A DNA stretch of 46,664 nt, taken from Marivita sp. (GTDB lineage: Bacteria > Pseudomonadota > Alphaproteobacteria > Rhodobacterales > Rhodobacteraceae). Positions 28,501 to 36,352 of this stretch are shown one piece after another. Each line of letters starts with the position of its first letter. Within the stretch, counting starts at the first letter, position 1. Position numbers and translations under genes: made by a program. The notes under the pieces were generated by a model, which made no database searches, was not told the origin of the DNA, and saw only the letters and a program-made list of their open reading frames with translations. The stretch spans positions 1 through 46,664 of the forward strand of contig NZ_JAIPUS010000025.1 of the NCBI RefSeq assembly GCF_020055675.1, written 5' to 3'.

Positions 28501-28708
28501 CGTCTTCCTGCGGATTGATGATCTCGCGCTCGATCTCGGCCGGTGCGGCGCCTGGCCAAATGGTTTCCACCACGACAACGGGTTTGCGCACATCCGGTGC
28601 AAGCTGAACGGGAATGCGGCTCAGCGCCAATGCGCCGAAAAGGACCGCCATGACAACAACAGCGATCACGGCTATGGGGCGTTCGATGGAAGCGCGGATC
28701 AGGTCCAT
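25538..28708 (-). CDS. RND family efflux transporter, inner-membrane pump
   Basis: A 1056-residue proton-driven pump of the HAE1/AcrB family with twelve predicted membrane helices and two large periplasmic loops in a duplicated arrangement. It starts MDLIRASIERPIAVIAVVVM, the usual first helix, followed by IWPGAAPAEIEREI. The fourth-helix region reads GMIVDAAIVVLENIFRLREEG near residue 405: the AcrB proton-relay pair D407-D408 is here D-A, so only one aspartate is kept. GFVILVGIVVNNAILIVHQ near residue 960 is the matching helix of the second half. It begins 3 bases after the adaptor gene. No outer-membrane channel gene is nearby, so it would use a TolC encoded elsewhere. Substrates are unknown. 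Confidence 0.95.
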   Translation of the reverse strand: MDLIRASIERPIAVIAVVVMAVLFGALALSRIPVQLAPDVRKPVVVVETIWPGAAPAEIEREIINPQEDAFRGLEGLEIMTSSARTGRASVTLEFAIGSEMGDILLLVSNRLDRVGGYPSEAGEPTLNTSGADDSPIAWVMVKAADGNTRPLPEFGDFVEDVVKERLERVNGVSTVNVFGGVSRELQIVIRPEELARLGLTIPEVVARLRAENISISAGDVEEGKRRYTVRADGNLNTIDAINSVVLRSQSLGDNGALGRVRVGDVAEVGFSYKENTARLRFRGEPALAFNIVREQGANVISTMAEIKEVIATLEAGPVATNGLTLEQVYDETIYIEGAIDLVTQNIWIGGLLAATVLMIFLRSPRATLVISMAIPVSIVATFVAMAVTGRTLNVISLAGIAFAVGMIVDAAIVVLENIFRLREEGKSRREAAYIGAKQVWGAILVSALTTVMVFIPILVMQLEAGQLFRDIAVAISVSVLLSLVVAVTVIPALSSRLLAGGQTKKMPLPGIDHFGRAFTWLVMKYVRFTVQFRAVGLVMVALIATTAITAAWLFLPKLEYLPEGNRNLVFGLIIPPPGYNLQTTETIAQRIEAVAEPMWSAAPEAETADGQPALESFFFVATPGNSFVGAAAVDGDRIADVIPILSRPIFAEPGTFGFMTQPSLFGRGVGGGRTIELNVSGDRLEDILRVAGQAAGSIGQLLPRSEGHQFRPIPGLELGAPEVRLIPDRIRLADAGLSTQDLAATVDAFNDGLRVAEINVGNRRLDLTLKGDSTILNGLRTQDVGSFPVVTPTGRIVPVSELAEVRVTAGPTEIRHLERLRTVTLEVRPSDALPLEAAVELLETEVIASLEEQGLPPGVRLSVSGTADQLSQTWNAIQINLAVALVIVFLVMAVLFESFVLPLVVMISVPVAAAGGVGGLAVLNLIGTQPLDMLTLLGFVILVGIVVNNAILIVHQSLHLLREGGMSPANAIIEATRNRIRPIFMSTMTSVCGMLPLVLFPGAGSELYRGLGAVVVGGLAMSAFLTLLTVPPLLRLVLSPRRAQEDAGLEPVAAE

Positions 28709-28711
28709 GGG

Positions 28712-29872
28712 TCAGCCCTCGTTCTCGGTCGCAACCGCTGGCCGGTCCGACGCCGCCGCGTCGTTTTCCGAAGCGCCTTCCGGCGGGCCGGAGGGCGCAA
28801 TTTCCTGCCCCGGTCGCAGCCGCTCATTTCCGCGCACCACCACCGCGTCGCCTTCTTGCAGCCCCGACAGAACCTCGAAAGAATTGTTGAGCGCGGCGCC
28901 GATCTCGACCGTCCGCGGCACCGCTTTGCCATCTTCGTTGACGAACACGCTCCAGCCACCGGAGCTTTGGACCAGCGCATCTTTCGGCACCACGAGAACC
29001 TCGCGTGGGGTGCTGATGGGCACATCCAGCGTCACGGTCTGACCCACGGCAATCACCGCGGTTTCATCTGTGACCTCGAACCGAACGGGCCGCGTGCGGG
29101 TGGCGGCAAACTCGGTTGGCAAGACCGCCCGCAGCATCAGCGCGATCGTATCCCCGATATCCGTCGTCGCATCAACGGTCTGGTCGCTCCGCAGCGCGCT
29201 GACGAACCGGGCGGGGACGTTGGCCTCGATCTCGAGCGCAGCCGTGTCGATAAGCGTTGCCACATCGCTGCCAGCGGCGATGAACTGCCCGACTTCCGTC
29301 GAGACATCGAGAACAACCGCATCGAACGGTGCGCGCACGATCGCATTGTCCAGACGATACCGGGCTTGTTCCAACGCATTCCGCGACGCCTTCCTGCGTG
29401 CCTGCGCCTCTTGCTGTGCGCCGCGCGCCTCGGCAAAATCGCTGGCTCGCTCTTCGAGCTGGGCTTCGGCAATCGTGGAATTCTGTCGCAACCTTTCGGC
29501 CCTGCGAAAGGCCTTTTCCGCCCGGTCCAGCCGCGCTTCGGATACGGATATCCCGGCCTGTGCGATGGACAGCTGTGCCTCGGCCTGCGCCAGTTCGATA
29601 CGCAGCAGTTCGGTGTCCAGCCGCGCGAGCATATCGCCCTGCGCGATCCGGTCCCCGACGCGCACCGGCACCTCTTCGGCAACGCCCCCGACCCGCGCGG
29701 CGACCTTGCTTTCGCGTCCCGCGACAACCTCTCCGAACACCGAAACCGTTTCAGCCATCGTGGTGGTGGTGACAGCTTCGGTCGACACGCCGGCAGGGCG
29801 GCCCTGCGCGTCCGCAAGCCTCGGAAAGCCCAGTATCGTGACCAGTATTGCAATGGATGCAATCCTTCGCAT
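28712..29872 (-). CDS. RND efflux periplasmic adaptor (membrane fusion protein)
   Basis: A 386-residue HlyD/AcrA-family adaptor linking the RND pump to an outer-membrane channel. It has an N-terminal signal (MRRIASIAILVTILGFPRLADA) and a split lipoyl domain: KVAARVGGVAEEVPVRVGD then APFDAVVLDVSTEVGQFIAAG. A long helical hairpin lies between (about 90-165), rich in Glu, Gln, Arg and Ala heptads, followed by beta-barrel and membrane-proximal parts. There is no lipobox cysteine, so it is probably a soluble or signal-anchored adaptor rather than a lipoprotein. GGGAG stands 8 bases before the ATG. First gene of the two-gene pump operon. Confidence 0.93.
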   Translation of the reverse strand: MRRIASIAILVTILGFPRLADAQGRPAGVSTEAVTTTTMAETVSVFGEVVAGRESKVAARVGGVAEEVPVRVGDRIAQGDMLARLDTELLRIELAQAEAQLSIAQAGISVSEARLDRAEKAFRRAERLRQNSTIAEAQLEERASDFAEARGAQQEAQARRKASRNALEQARYRLDNAIVRAPFDAVVLDVSTEVGQFIAAGSDVATLIDTAALEIEANVPARFVSALRSDQTVDATTDIGDTIALMLRAVLPTEFAATRTRPVRFEVTDETAVIAVGQTVTLDVPISTPREVLVVPKDALVQSSGGWSVFVNEDGKAVPRTVEIGAALNNSFEVLSGLQEGDAVVVRGNERLRPGQEIAPSGPPEGASENDAAASDRPAVATENEG

Positions 29873-30184
29873 TGCTCGTCTCCCTCATGTGGCACCAACC
29901 GTCCGTTGGGCTAAACTAGCGTGTCTTTGCCGAAAGGCAGGGCCATGGCGTGCCTTTCGGGTGTCAAATGACCTGTGCCGGCGGCTTATGCCAAGAAAAC
30001 CGGCAACTCTAGGGTTTGAGCCCGGCTTTTACGATTCCAATGGGATGCGGCGCCCAATCCGTGCGCCCCTTTCCCCTTGATCCAATGATCTGCTTGCCTA
30101 TACCGTTCAAGAGTGCGTTACCGCGATAGCCGCTGCGGGGGGCAAGTCATGTCTCCTGAAGAACGCCAAAAGTGGAGGAACACA
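29873..30184. other. Divergent intergenic region between RND adaptor and TAXI genes
   Basis: These 312 bases separate two divergent transcription units and hold no convincing gene; a 24-codon in-frame extension of the TAXI gene from 30113 lacks a ribosome site. The region contains the inverted repeat at 29930-29960 and should carry the promoters of both units. No consensus -35/-10 pair stands out. Confidence 0.6.
29930..29960. repeat. Perfect 10-bp inverted repeat
   Basis: CCGAAAGGCA (29930-29939) and TGCCTTTCGG (29951-29960) are exact reverse complements around an 11-base loop that itself contains the palindrome GCCATGGC. It lies 58 bases upstream of the RND adaptor start. No T run follows, so an operator or leader hairpin is more likely than a terminator. 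Confidence 0.55.
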
Positions 30185-31168
30185 ATGAAATTTACTGTTT
30201 TGACAGGGACCCTCGCGGTCGCTGCCCTTTCGGCGACAATGTCCGTTGCCCAGGATCGCGAAGACTGGCCGGACAGCTTTACCGTCGGCACCGCATCGCA
30301 GGGTGGCACGTATTTCGCCTACGGTTCGGGCTGGGCCAATCTCGTGGCCGAGGAACTGGGCCTTTCGGGCAGCGGCGAGGTGACCGGCGGACCGATGCAG
30401 AACATGGCGCTGGTCCACACCGGCGACGCGCAGTTCGGCATGACGACGATGGGTCCGGCGGCGGAATCGCTGGCAGGGACAAACCCGATTGCGCCGGGAC
30501 TGCAGATGACCAATGCCTGCGCCATTTTCCCGATGTACCAGACCCCGTTCTCGGTCACGGCCTTGTCCTCTTCGGGCATCACCTCGATCTCCGACATCCC
30601 CGATGGCGCGCGAATCGGGTTTGGTCCGGCGGGCTCCACCTCTGACACCTATTTTCCGCGCATGATGGAAGAACTGGGCGTGGATTTCGAGCGCCGCAAC
30701 GGCGGCTGGTCCGATCTTGGCGGTCAGCTTCAGGATGGTCTGCTCGACGTGATCGCGTTTGCGGCTGGTGTTCCCGTCCCGGCGGTGAGCCAGCTCGAAG
30801 TGCAGACCGACGTGAACATCATCGAGTTCACAGAGCAAGAGCAGGCCGCGATCCTGGACGCGTTCCCGGTCTCGGAATTCGACATTTCGGCGGACATCTA
30901 TACCACGCTGGAAGAACCGGCACGGTCGGTGTCGATGTGGAACTTCGCCATCGCGAATTGCGATTTGCCGGATAGCTTTGTTCATGCGGTGGTCGATACC
31001 GTCATGTCCGACAACGAGCGCATGATGAATATCCACCGCGCCGCCGCGTCAACATTGCCCGAGAACTGGACAAAGAACACAGTGATGAATTGGCATCCCG
31101 GTGCAGCCCGCTGGTTCACGGAAAATGCCGGGGCCGAGATTCCCGCTGACATGATCCACGGCGGCTGA
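30185..31168 (+). CDS. TAXI family TRAP transporter solute-binding protein
   Basis: A 327-residue periplasmic receptor with signal peptide MKFTVLTGTLAVAALSATMSVAQ. The mature part shows TVGTASQGGTYFAYGSGWANLV, the TAXI opening, then GGPMQNMALVHTGDAQFGM and MNWHPGAARWFTENAG, the conserved C-terminal element. The ATG at 30185 has GGAGGA five bases upstream. It is only distantly similar to the TAXI protein at 24376-25386, so a different ligand is likely. The fused permease follows 154 bases downstream, after a terminator. Confidence 0.95.
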   Translation: MKFTVLTGTLAVAALSATMSVAQDREDWPDSFTVGTASQGGTYFAYGSGWANLVAEELGLSGSGEVTGGPMQNMALVHTGDAQFGMTTMGPAAESLAGTNPIAPGLQMTNACAIFPMYQTPFSVTALSSSGITSISDIPDGARIGFGPAGSTSDTYFPRMMEELGVDFERRNGGWSDLGGQLQDGLLDVIAFAAGVPVPAVSQLEVQTDVNIIEFTEQEQAAILDAFPVSEFDISADIYTTLEEPARSVSMWNFAIANCDLPDSFVHAVVDTVMSDNERMMNIHRAAASTLPENWTKNTVMNWHPGAARWFTENAGAEIPADMIHGG

Positions 31169-31223
31169 TCCCGGAGCGCGCCGCCTGCAAGGCTTTGCAG
31201 TGCGGACGGGCACCAGAACACCA

Positions 31224-31256
31224 GGCCGCGCCCCACTTGCGGGCGCGGCCTTTTTT
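31224..31256 (+). terminator. Intrinsic terminator/attenuator between TAXI gene and permease
   Basis: A perfect 10-base stem, GGCCGCGCCC (31224-31233) with GGGCGCGGCC (31241-31250), closes a 7-base loop and is followed at once by six T. It is a textbook Rho-independent terminator and stands 56 bases after the binding-protein stop codon. Partial read-through would give much more binding protein than permease. Confidence 0.88.
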
Positions 31257-31322
31257 CCACCAGAATTCGGAAAATGCGGTAACGTGCATCATGGCAGAGC
31301 CGTTCTTCGGGGGGATGAGACG

Positions 31323-33608
31323 ATGACGGATCCAGGCAACCATCAAGCCGAAGGCAATTTCGAAGGCCCGGTTCTGGCCGACGGGGTCGATGAAGAGGCG
31401 ATCGAAAGCAATCGGCGGGTCTTTACCGGCTGGTCCTACCTGTTCATGGCCGGGCTGGCGACGTTCTATGCCGCGTTCCACATGATCGCGCTCAACGGGG
31501 TATCAATTTCGGACTGGACCGGAATCGAACTGCCGTTGCTGCCACAATTCCCGCTGGAAACCTGGAATTTTCGCATCGTTCACATTTCGGGGGCGCTGGC
31601 GCTCGGCTTCCTGCTTTTCTCGGCGCATCGCTTTGTCGAGGACGGGCCGGGGCGAAAGGACACGCGGATCGTCTCGATCCTGTCCATGCTGCTGATCCTT
31701 CCAGCGCTCGTCTCCGGCTTCACGGCCATCCGGTTCGGGAACATGATCAATTCGGGCGCCTTGCCGGAAATGGGCGGCCTGACGACCTGGGCTGCCTTTC
31801 CCGGGACGGAAATCTATATCAGCGAAGTATGGTGGTTCGGCGTGCCGCTTCTGCTTGCCACGTTCGGGGCCATTGCGCTTGGCTGGATGGAACGGCGGGC
31901 GCGCGGGCGTTTTGCCGCCTCGGACGTTGTTCTGGCGGTCTGCGGGATCGTCATCGCGATCTATCTGATCGCCATTTACGGCACTGCCGCACGCAATTCG
32001 GTCGGCACGCAGTTTGTTCCCATCGGTGTCGCCTTCGCCGCCACCGCCGGAGCGGCCATGATTCTCGAACTCACCCGCCGCGTTGCGGGGCTGGCGCTGG
32101 TCATCATCACCGGGGTTTTCCTGCTCTACACGTTCACGGCGCATATGCTGCCCGGTATCCTTGCCGTGCAGAACGCCTATTCATGGCAGCGTTTCTTCGG
32201 CCATGTCTATTCGGACGCGGGTATCCTGGGGCCAACCACCGCCGTTTCCTCGACCTATATCATCCTCTTCATCATCTTTGCCGCCTTCCTTCAGGCATCG
32301 AAGGTCGGGGACTACTTCGTGAATTTCGCCTTTGCCACGGCGGGACGGGCACGCGGCGGACCGGCAAAGGTGGCGATCTTTGCCTCGGGCCTCATGGGGA
32401 TGATCAACGGCACATCTGCGGGCAACGTGGTCGCCACGGGTTCGCTGACCATTCCGCTGATGAAAAAGGTGGGCTATCAAAAGAAAACCGCCGGCGCGGT
32501 TGAGGCCGCGGCATCAACAGGTGGTCAGATCATGCCGCCCATCATGGGGGCAGGGGCCTTCATCATGGCCGAGATCACCGGCATTCCATATACCGAGATC
32601 GCGGTTGCCGCGATCATCCCGGCGGTGCTTTACTTCGTCTCTGTGTTCTTCATGGTCGATTTCGAAGCCGCCAAGCTGGGTATGCGCGGGATGCGCGAGG
32701 ACGAGCTTCCCAAGTTCCGCAAGCTAGTGACACAGGTCTACCTGTTCATCCCGATCATCATCCTGATCGCAGCGCTTTTCATGGGGTATTCGGTCATTCG
32801 GGCGGGCACCTTGGCGACGGTCGCCGCAGCGGTCGTGTCATGGTTTACGCCGCACCGAATGGGCCTGCGGTCGATCCTCAAGGCATTCGAGCTCGCTGGG
32901 ATCATGTCGATCCAGATCATCGCGGTTTGTGCATGCGCGGGCATCATCGTCGGTGTGATCTCCCTCACCGGGGTGGGGGCGCGGTTTTCCTCGGTCCTGC
33001 TTGACCTGGCCGGGGTGAGCCAGCTTCTGGCATTGTTCTTTGCCATGTGCATCGCGATCCTTCTGGGCATGGGCATGCCCACCACAGCCGCCTATGCCGT
33101 TGCCGCCTCGGTCGTGGCGCCGGGTCTCGTGCAGCTTGGCATACCGATGCTGACGGCGCATTTCTTCGTGTTCTACTTTGCCGTTCTGTCGGCCATCACG
33201 CCTCCGGTGGCGCTGGCCAGTTACGCCGCAGCGGGCATATCGGGGGCAAACCCGATGGAAACCTCGGTCACGTCCTTCAAGATCGGCATCGCCGCCTTTA
33301 TCGTGCCTTACATGTTCTTCTATAACAGCGCCCTGCTGATGGACGGGACATGGCCAGAGATCCTGCGGGCAGGCACCACCGCCGCAGTCGGTGTGTTCCT
33401 GCTGAGTTCGGGGGTGCAGGGCTGGTTCCTGGGTGGTCGGTCGGCGTGGTTCCTGCGGGTCGGGTTGGTTCTTGCCGCGCTCTTCATGATCGAGGGCGGC
33501 TGGATGACCGATCTGGTCGGCATTGGCGCGGCTGTGGTGATTTTCTTCATTCAAAAGGTCCTGCGCCCGGATCCCGACATCGCCATCCCGATACGCGGTG
33601 CGGACTGA
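31323..33608 (+). CDS. TRAP transporter fused permease (TAXI-associated)
   Basis: A 761-residue polytopic membrane protein with fused small and large TRAP subunits. The first part contains about six helices with an extra segment compared with its paralogue. The DctM-like part shows ASGLMGMINGTSAGNVVATG, KTAGAVEAAASTGGQIMPPIMGAGAFIMAE and LGMGMPTTAAYAVAASVVAPG. The frame is open to 31200, but that extension crosses the terminator; the ATG at 31323 (MTDPGNH) after GGGGGGATGAG is chosen. It would form an importer with the TAXI receptor upstream. Confidence 0.94.
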   Translation: MTDPGNHQAEGNFEGPVLADGVDEEAIESNRRVFTGWSYLFMAGLATFYAAFHMIALNGVSISDWTGIELPLLPQFPLETWNFRIVHISGALALGFLLFSAHRFVEDGPGRKDTRIVSILSMLLILPALVSGFTAIRFGNMINSGALPEMGGLTTWAAFPGTEIYISEVWWFGVPLLLATFGAIALGWMERRARGRFAASDVVLAVCGIVIAIYLIAIYGTAARNSVGTQFVPIGVAFAATAGAAMILELTRRVAGLALVIITGVFLLYTFTAHMLPGILAVQNAYSWQRFFGHVYSDAGILGPTTAVSSTYIILFIIFAAFLQASKVGDYFVNFAFATAGRARGGPAKVAIFASGLMGMINGTSAGNVVATGSLTIPLMKKVGYQKKTAGAVEAAASTGGQIMPPIMGAGAFIMAEITGIPYTEIAVAAIIPAVLYFVSVFFMVDFEAAKLGMRGMREDELPKFRKLVTQVYLFIPIIILIAALFMGYSVIRAGTLATVAAAVVSWFTPHRMGLRSILKAFELAGIMSIQIIAVCACAGIIVGVISLTGVGARFSSVLLDLAGVSQLLALFFAMCIAILLGMGMPTTAAYAVAASVVAPGLVQLGIPMLTAHFFVFYFAVLSAITPPVALASYAAAGISGANPMETSVTSFKIGIAAFIVPYMFFYNSALLMDGTWPEILRAGTTAAVGVFLLSSGVQGWFLGGRSAWFLRVGLVLAALFMIEGGWMTDLVGIGAAVVIFFIQKVLRPDPDIAIPIRGAD

Positions 33609-33716
33609 CGGCAGGGCGCGTCCTGAACCGCCTGTTCATCGTGCTGCGCCATGCGGCCGCGCTGGGTCAGGAGAGTCGCATGGAACCGGCAAGGCTCTTT
33701 CCTGATCGTCGTCTGG

Positions 33717-34760
33717 TTACAGTCGATCCAGAACACGCCCAGCCGTTCGGGCCGTATCGGCCCAGGTGGGCAAGTCTTGTCCGGCCGCCAGGGCCGCGTC
33801 CGCGTATCTGCAATAGCTGGCCTTGTCCGACAACAGCCCGGCAAGAGCCTTGGCGAAGGCCGCGTCATCGTCTGGTGCAACCAGTTGGCCGGCCGCGGCG
33901 GGCACTGTATCCGGGACGGCGCCCGACCGACAGCTGACAACCGGCAGCCCCTGCGCCAACGCCTCGTCAAAGACCAACCCATAGCCTTCGTAGCGTGTGG
34001 CGAGCGCGAAGATGGAGGCTTTCGCGTAGAGGCTGGCAAGCTCGGCCTCAGAGAGGTACCCCGCAATCCTGACCCGCGCGCCGAGGCCCAAATCCTCGTG
34101 CAGACGGGCCAGGTCCGCAGCGTGTTCGGCATCGTAAGACTTGCCGGCGATCACGGCGGTCCAGTCCAGATCGACAAGGCGCGCGAGCGCCTTCAGAAGG
34201 ACATCATGGCCCTTGCGGGGATGCAGGATGCCCACGGAGAGGATCAAGGGCGGCGTGATCGGCATGCGCATGCCAGTTGGCTGGTCAGCCCCCGGTCGAA
34301 CGATGGTGATCCGCTCCGCAGCAACATCGTAGGAATCTGTCAACACGGCAGCCGTGGAAGGGCTTGGCACGAGCACGTGGTCGACATGAGCGAGGTTCGC
34401 GCGTTCGGTCCGAAAGAGGTGGTCACGGCGTGCGTCGTCCAACCCGGTTTCCAGCGCCAGCGGATGGTGCACCATCGCCACGCTGGGCACGTGCAGGGCG
34501 GCCAGCGCGTCGGTGTCCAGTGTCGCAGAGACGAAGCCGTCGAGGATCAACACCCGGTCGGAGCAGAGCGCATTTAGCTGCGCGATGGCATCGGACATAT
34601 CGCCGGCACCCGGGTCTGGAAACGTCGTTCCGAGGCGCAGATGCAGGACGTCACGGCCTTGTCCCCGCAGGCCCTCAAGCAGGCGGCGCTCGTAAATGAA
34701 TCCGCCCGTCGGGGTGGTTATGTCACCGGGTATCGCAAAGGCTGCGCGGCGCAGGCTCAT
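33717..34760 (-). CDS. Family 4 glycosyltransferase
   Basis: A 347-residue GT-B retaining glycosyltransferase. The C-terminal half carries SVGILHPRKGHDVLLKAL, RIAGYLSEAELASLYAKASIF and the donor-binding EGYGLVFDEALAQGLPVV. The N-terminal acceptor half contains a glycine-rich TPTGGFIYERRLLEGL segment. The frame is open further upstream, but the ATG at 34760 sits in an ATGA overlap with the stop of the ABC permease gene and matches family starts. A cytoplasmic sugar transferase coupled to an ABC importer is unusual; it may belong functionally to the membrane-glycan genes upstream. Substrates cannot be told. Confidence 0.9.
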   Translation of the reverse strand: MSLRRAAFAIPGDITTPTGGFIYERRLLEGLRGQGRDVLHLRLGTTFPDPGAGDMSDAIAQLNALCSDRVLILDGFVSATLDTDALAALHVPSVAMVHHPLALETGLDDARRDHLFRTERANLAHVDHVLVPSPSTAAVLTDSYDVAAERITIVRPGADQPTGMRMPITPPLILSVGILHPRKGHDVLLKALARLVDLDWTAVIAGKSYDAEHAADLARLHEDLGLGARVRIAGYLSEAELASLYAKASIFALATRYEGYGLVFDEALAQGLPVVSCRSGAVPDTVPAAAGQLVAPDDDAAFAKALAGLLSDKASYCRYADAALAAGQDLPTWADTARTAGRVLDRL

Positions 34761-36352
34761 GCGAGTTGCTCCGGCGCATAGATCGCCAGCACTCGCCGTT
34801 CCACTGCGCCCACCAGACCATAGCCAAACGCCGATAGCGCCGCCACCAGAACGACAGACGCCCAAAGGACATCATAGTCCGAAAGTGAGGCGGAAAGCGC
34901 CATGAGGCTCCCGATGCCGGACCCGGTGGCAAGCCATTCGACAACTGTCACCGCGAGAACCGAGGCAGGCACCGCCATACGCGCTGCTGCGAAAAAGGCC
35001 GGCAGCATGGCCGGGATGCGAACCCGGAGCAAACAAGTGAGCGGTCCTGCAGCGTAGCTGTCAAAGACGGACATGACCTGAGCCGGAGCCTGTCTCAGCC
35101 CCTGAAGACAGGCCACGAAGGTGGGAAAGAAAACCATGATCGCAACAAGCACGATCGTGCCCAGGGCGCCTCGTCCGATCAGCAGCACGACCAGTGGCGC
35201 GGTCGTGACAATGGGAACGGACCGCAGCGCGATCGCCAGCGGCATGGCCGTGCCGACAATGGCTGGGACCAGGGTCAGCAGCATTGCAAGCAGAGCACCG
35301 GTCACGAGCCCGGCAAAGTAGCCCGGTATCAGGAAGATCGCGCTTTCCATCAGCGCCATGCCGATGGTGCCCCGCGTCGCCGCGGCATCCGTTGCAAGAA
35401 AAAGCGCGTCGAAGACATCTTGCGGACCCTTGGCGAAGAAGGGGTTCAAATCGAAAAGCCAGATGGACCCGGCCCAGCTTCCAAGCGCCAGAAAGAGCAC
35501 AAGGCAGATGTCGATCCAGCCATCCTGGTATCGCCGCCCGGTTGGTGCAGGCGTGGCAAGGATCACCGGCGGGTCATCCAGCAACACGCGGCGGGCCAGC
35601 GTACCGATCGCGAGATAGACAAGAACGGACACGGCGGTCGCCACGGTCGCAAGGCCCCACGTCATCTCGACATCGAGGGCGCGGATCGCGCGGATCGTAA
35701 GAACCCCCATGCCACGCTCGGCACCTGTGAACTCGCCCACCATCGCCCCCAGAAACGCCGCTGGCGCAGCGATCTGCAGCCCGGCGAAAAGGTAGGGCAG
35801 AGCAGCCATGGACCGCACATGGACCAGCGTGGAGATGCGCCCCCGCCCGTAGCTGCGCACCAGATCAAACCAGCTTTCCGGTGCGGCGCGAAGGCCGATC
35901 AGAAGCGGGATGAGCGTGGTGTAATAAACGGCGAACGCGGCCAGCGTGATCTGTGGACCGGGACCGGGCCCGAACAACACCCGCAGGATCGGACCTGTCG
36001 CCACCAAGGGCAAGCAGAAGACAAGAAGCGCGAGTCCGGTGATCACACCCTCGCTGCGAGGCCAGACCAGCGCGATCCCGGCAAGCCAGATCGCGGCGAG
36101 ATTTCCGATAACAAAGCCGGCGGCTGCATTGCCGAGCGTCACGCCAAGCGCGCGCGTCATGAGCTGCCAGTTCGCAACAAGATAGTGCAGGACCTCGCTG
36201 GGCGCGGCCAGAACGAAGGCGTCGGTCAGGACGCGCGCCGCAATCTCCCACCCCGCGAGCACGGCAAGCAGACCAAGAACAGGGCCGACCGCCGCCCGTC
36301 CGCGCCGGTTGATTGTTGGCGCCATCGCCGTGTCCAGGGCCGTTTGGGTCAT
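34757..36352 (-). CDS. ABC transporter permease, two BPD domains fused
   Basis: A 531-residue inner-membrane protein made of two tandem SsuC/TauC-type permease domains (about 1-260 and 285-531). Each half has its own ATPase-coupling loop: SYGRGRISTLVHVRSMAALPYLF in the first and SYAAGPLTCLLRVRIPAMLPAFF in the second, followed by GEFTGAERGMG and EWLATGSGIG respectively. Most relatives encode a single domain that dimerises; here one chain supplies both halves. Start and stop are ATGA overlaps with the ATPase and glycosyltransferase genes. Confidence 0.93.
   Translation of the reverse strand: MTQTALDTAMAPTINRRGRAAVGPVLGLLAVLAGWEIAARVLTDAFVLAAPSEVLHYLVANWQLMTRALGVTLGNAAAGFVIGNLAAIWLAGIALVWPRSEGVITGLALLVFCLPLVATGPILRVLFGPGPGPQITLAAFAVYYTTLIPLLIGLRAAPESWFDLVRSYGRGRISTLVHVRSMAALPYLFAGLQIAAPAAFLGAMVGEFTGAERGMGVLTIRAIRALDVEMTWGLATVATAVSVLVYLAIGTLARRVLLDDPPVILATPAPTGRRYQDGWIDICLVLFLALGSWAGSIWLFDLNPFFAKGPQDVFDALFLATDAAATRGTIGMALMESAIFLIPGYFAGLVTGALLAMLLTLVPAIVGTAMPLAIALRSVPIVTTAPLVVLLIGRGALGTIVLVAIMVFFPTFVACLQGLRQAPAQVMSVFDSYAAGPLTCLLRVRIPAMLPAFFAAARMAVPASVLAVTVVEWLATGSGIGSLMALSASLSDYDVLWASVVLVAALSAFGYGLVGAVERRVLAIYAPEQLA

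Noticed and set aside
27323-29914. An 863-codon plus-strand frame opposite the RND pump and adaptor
   Set aside because: Its His/Arg/Asp-rich composition is an antisense artefact; the minus strand encodes complete pump and adaptor proteins.
33609-33716. Possible terminator between the convergent TRAP permease and GT4 genes
   Set aside because: GC-rich but no stem followed by a T run on either strand.
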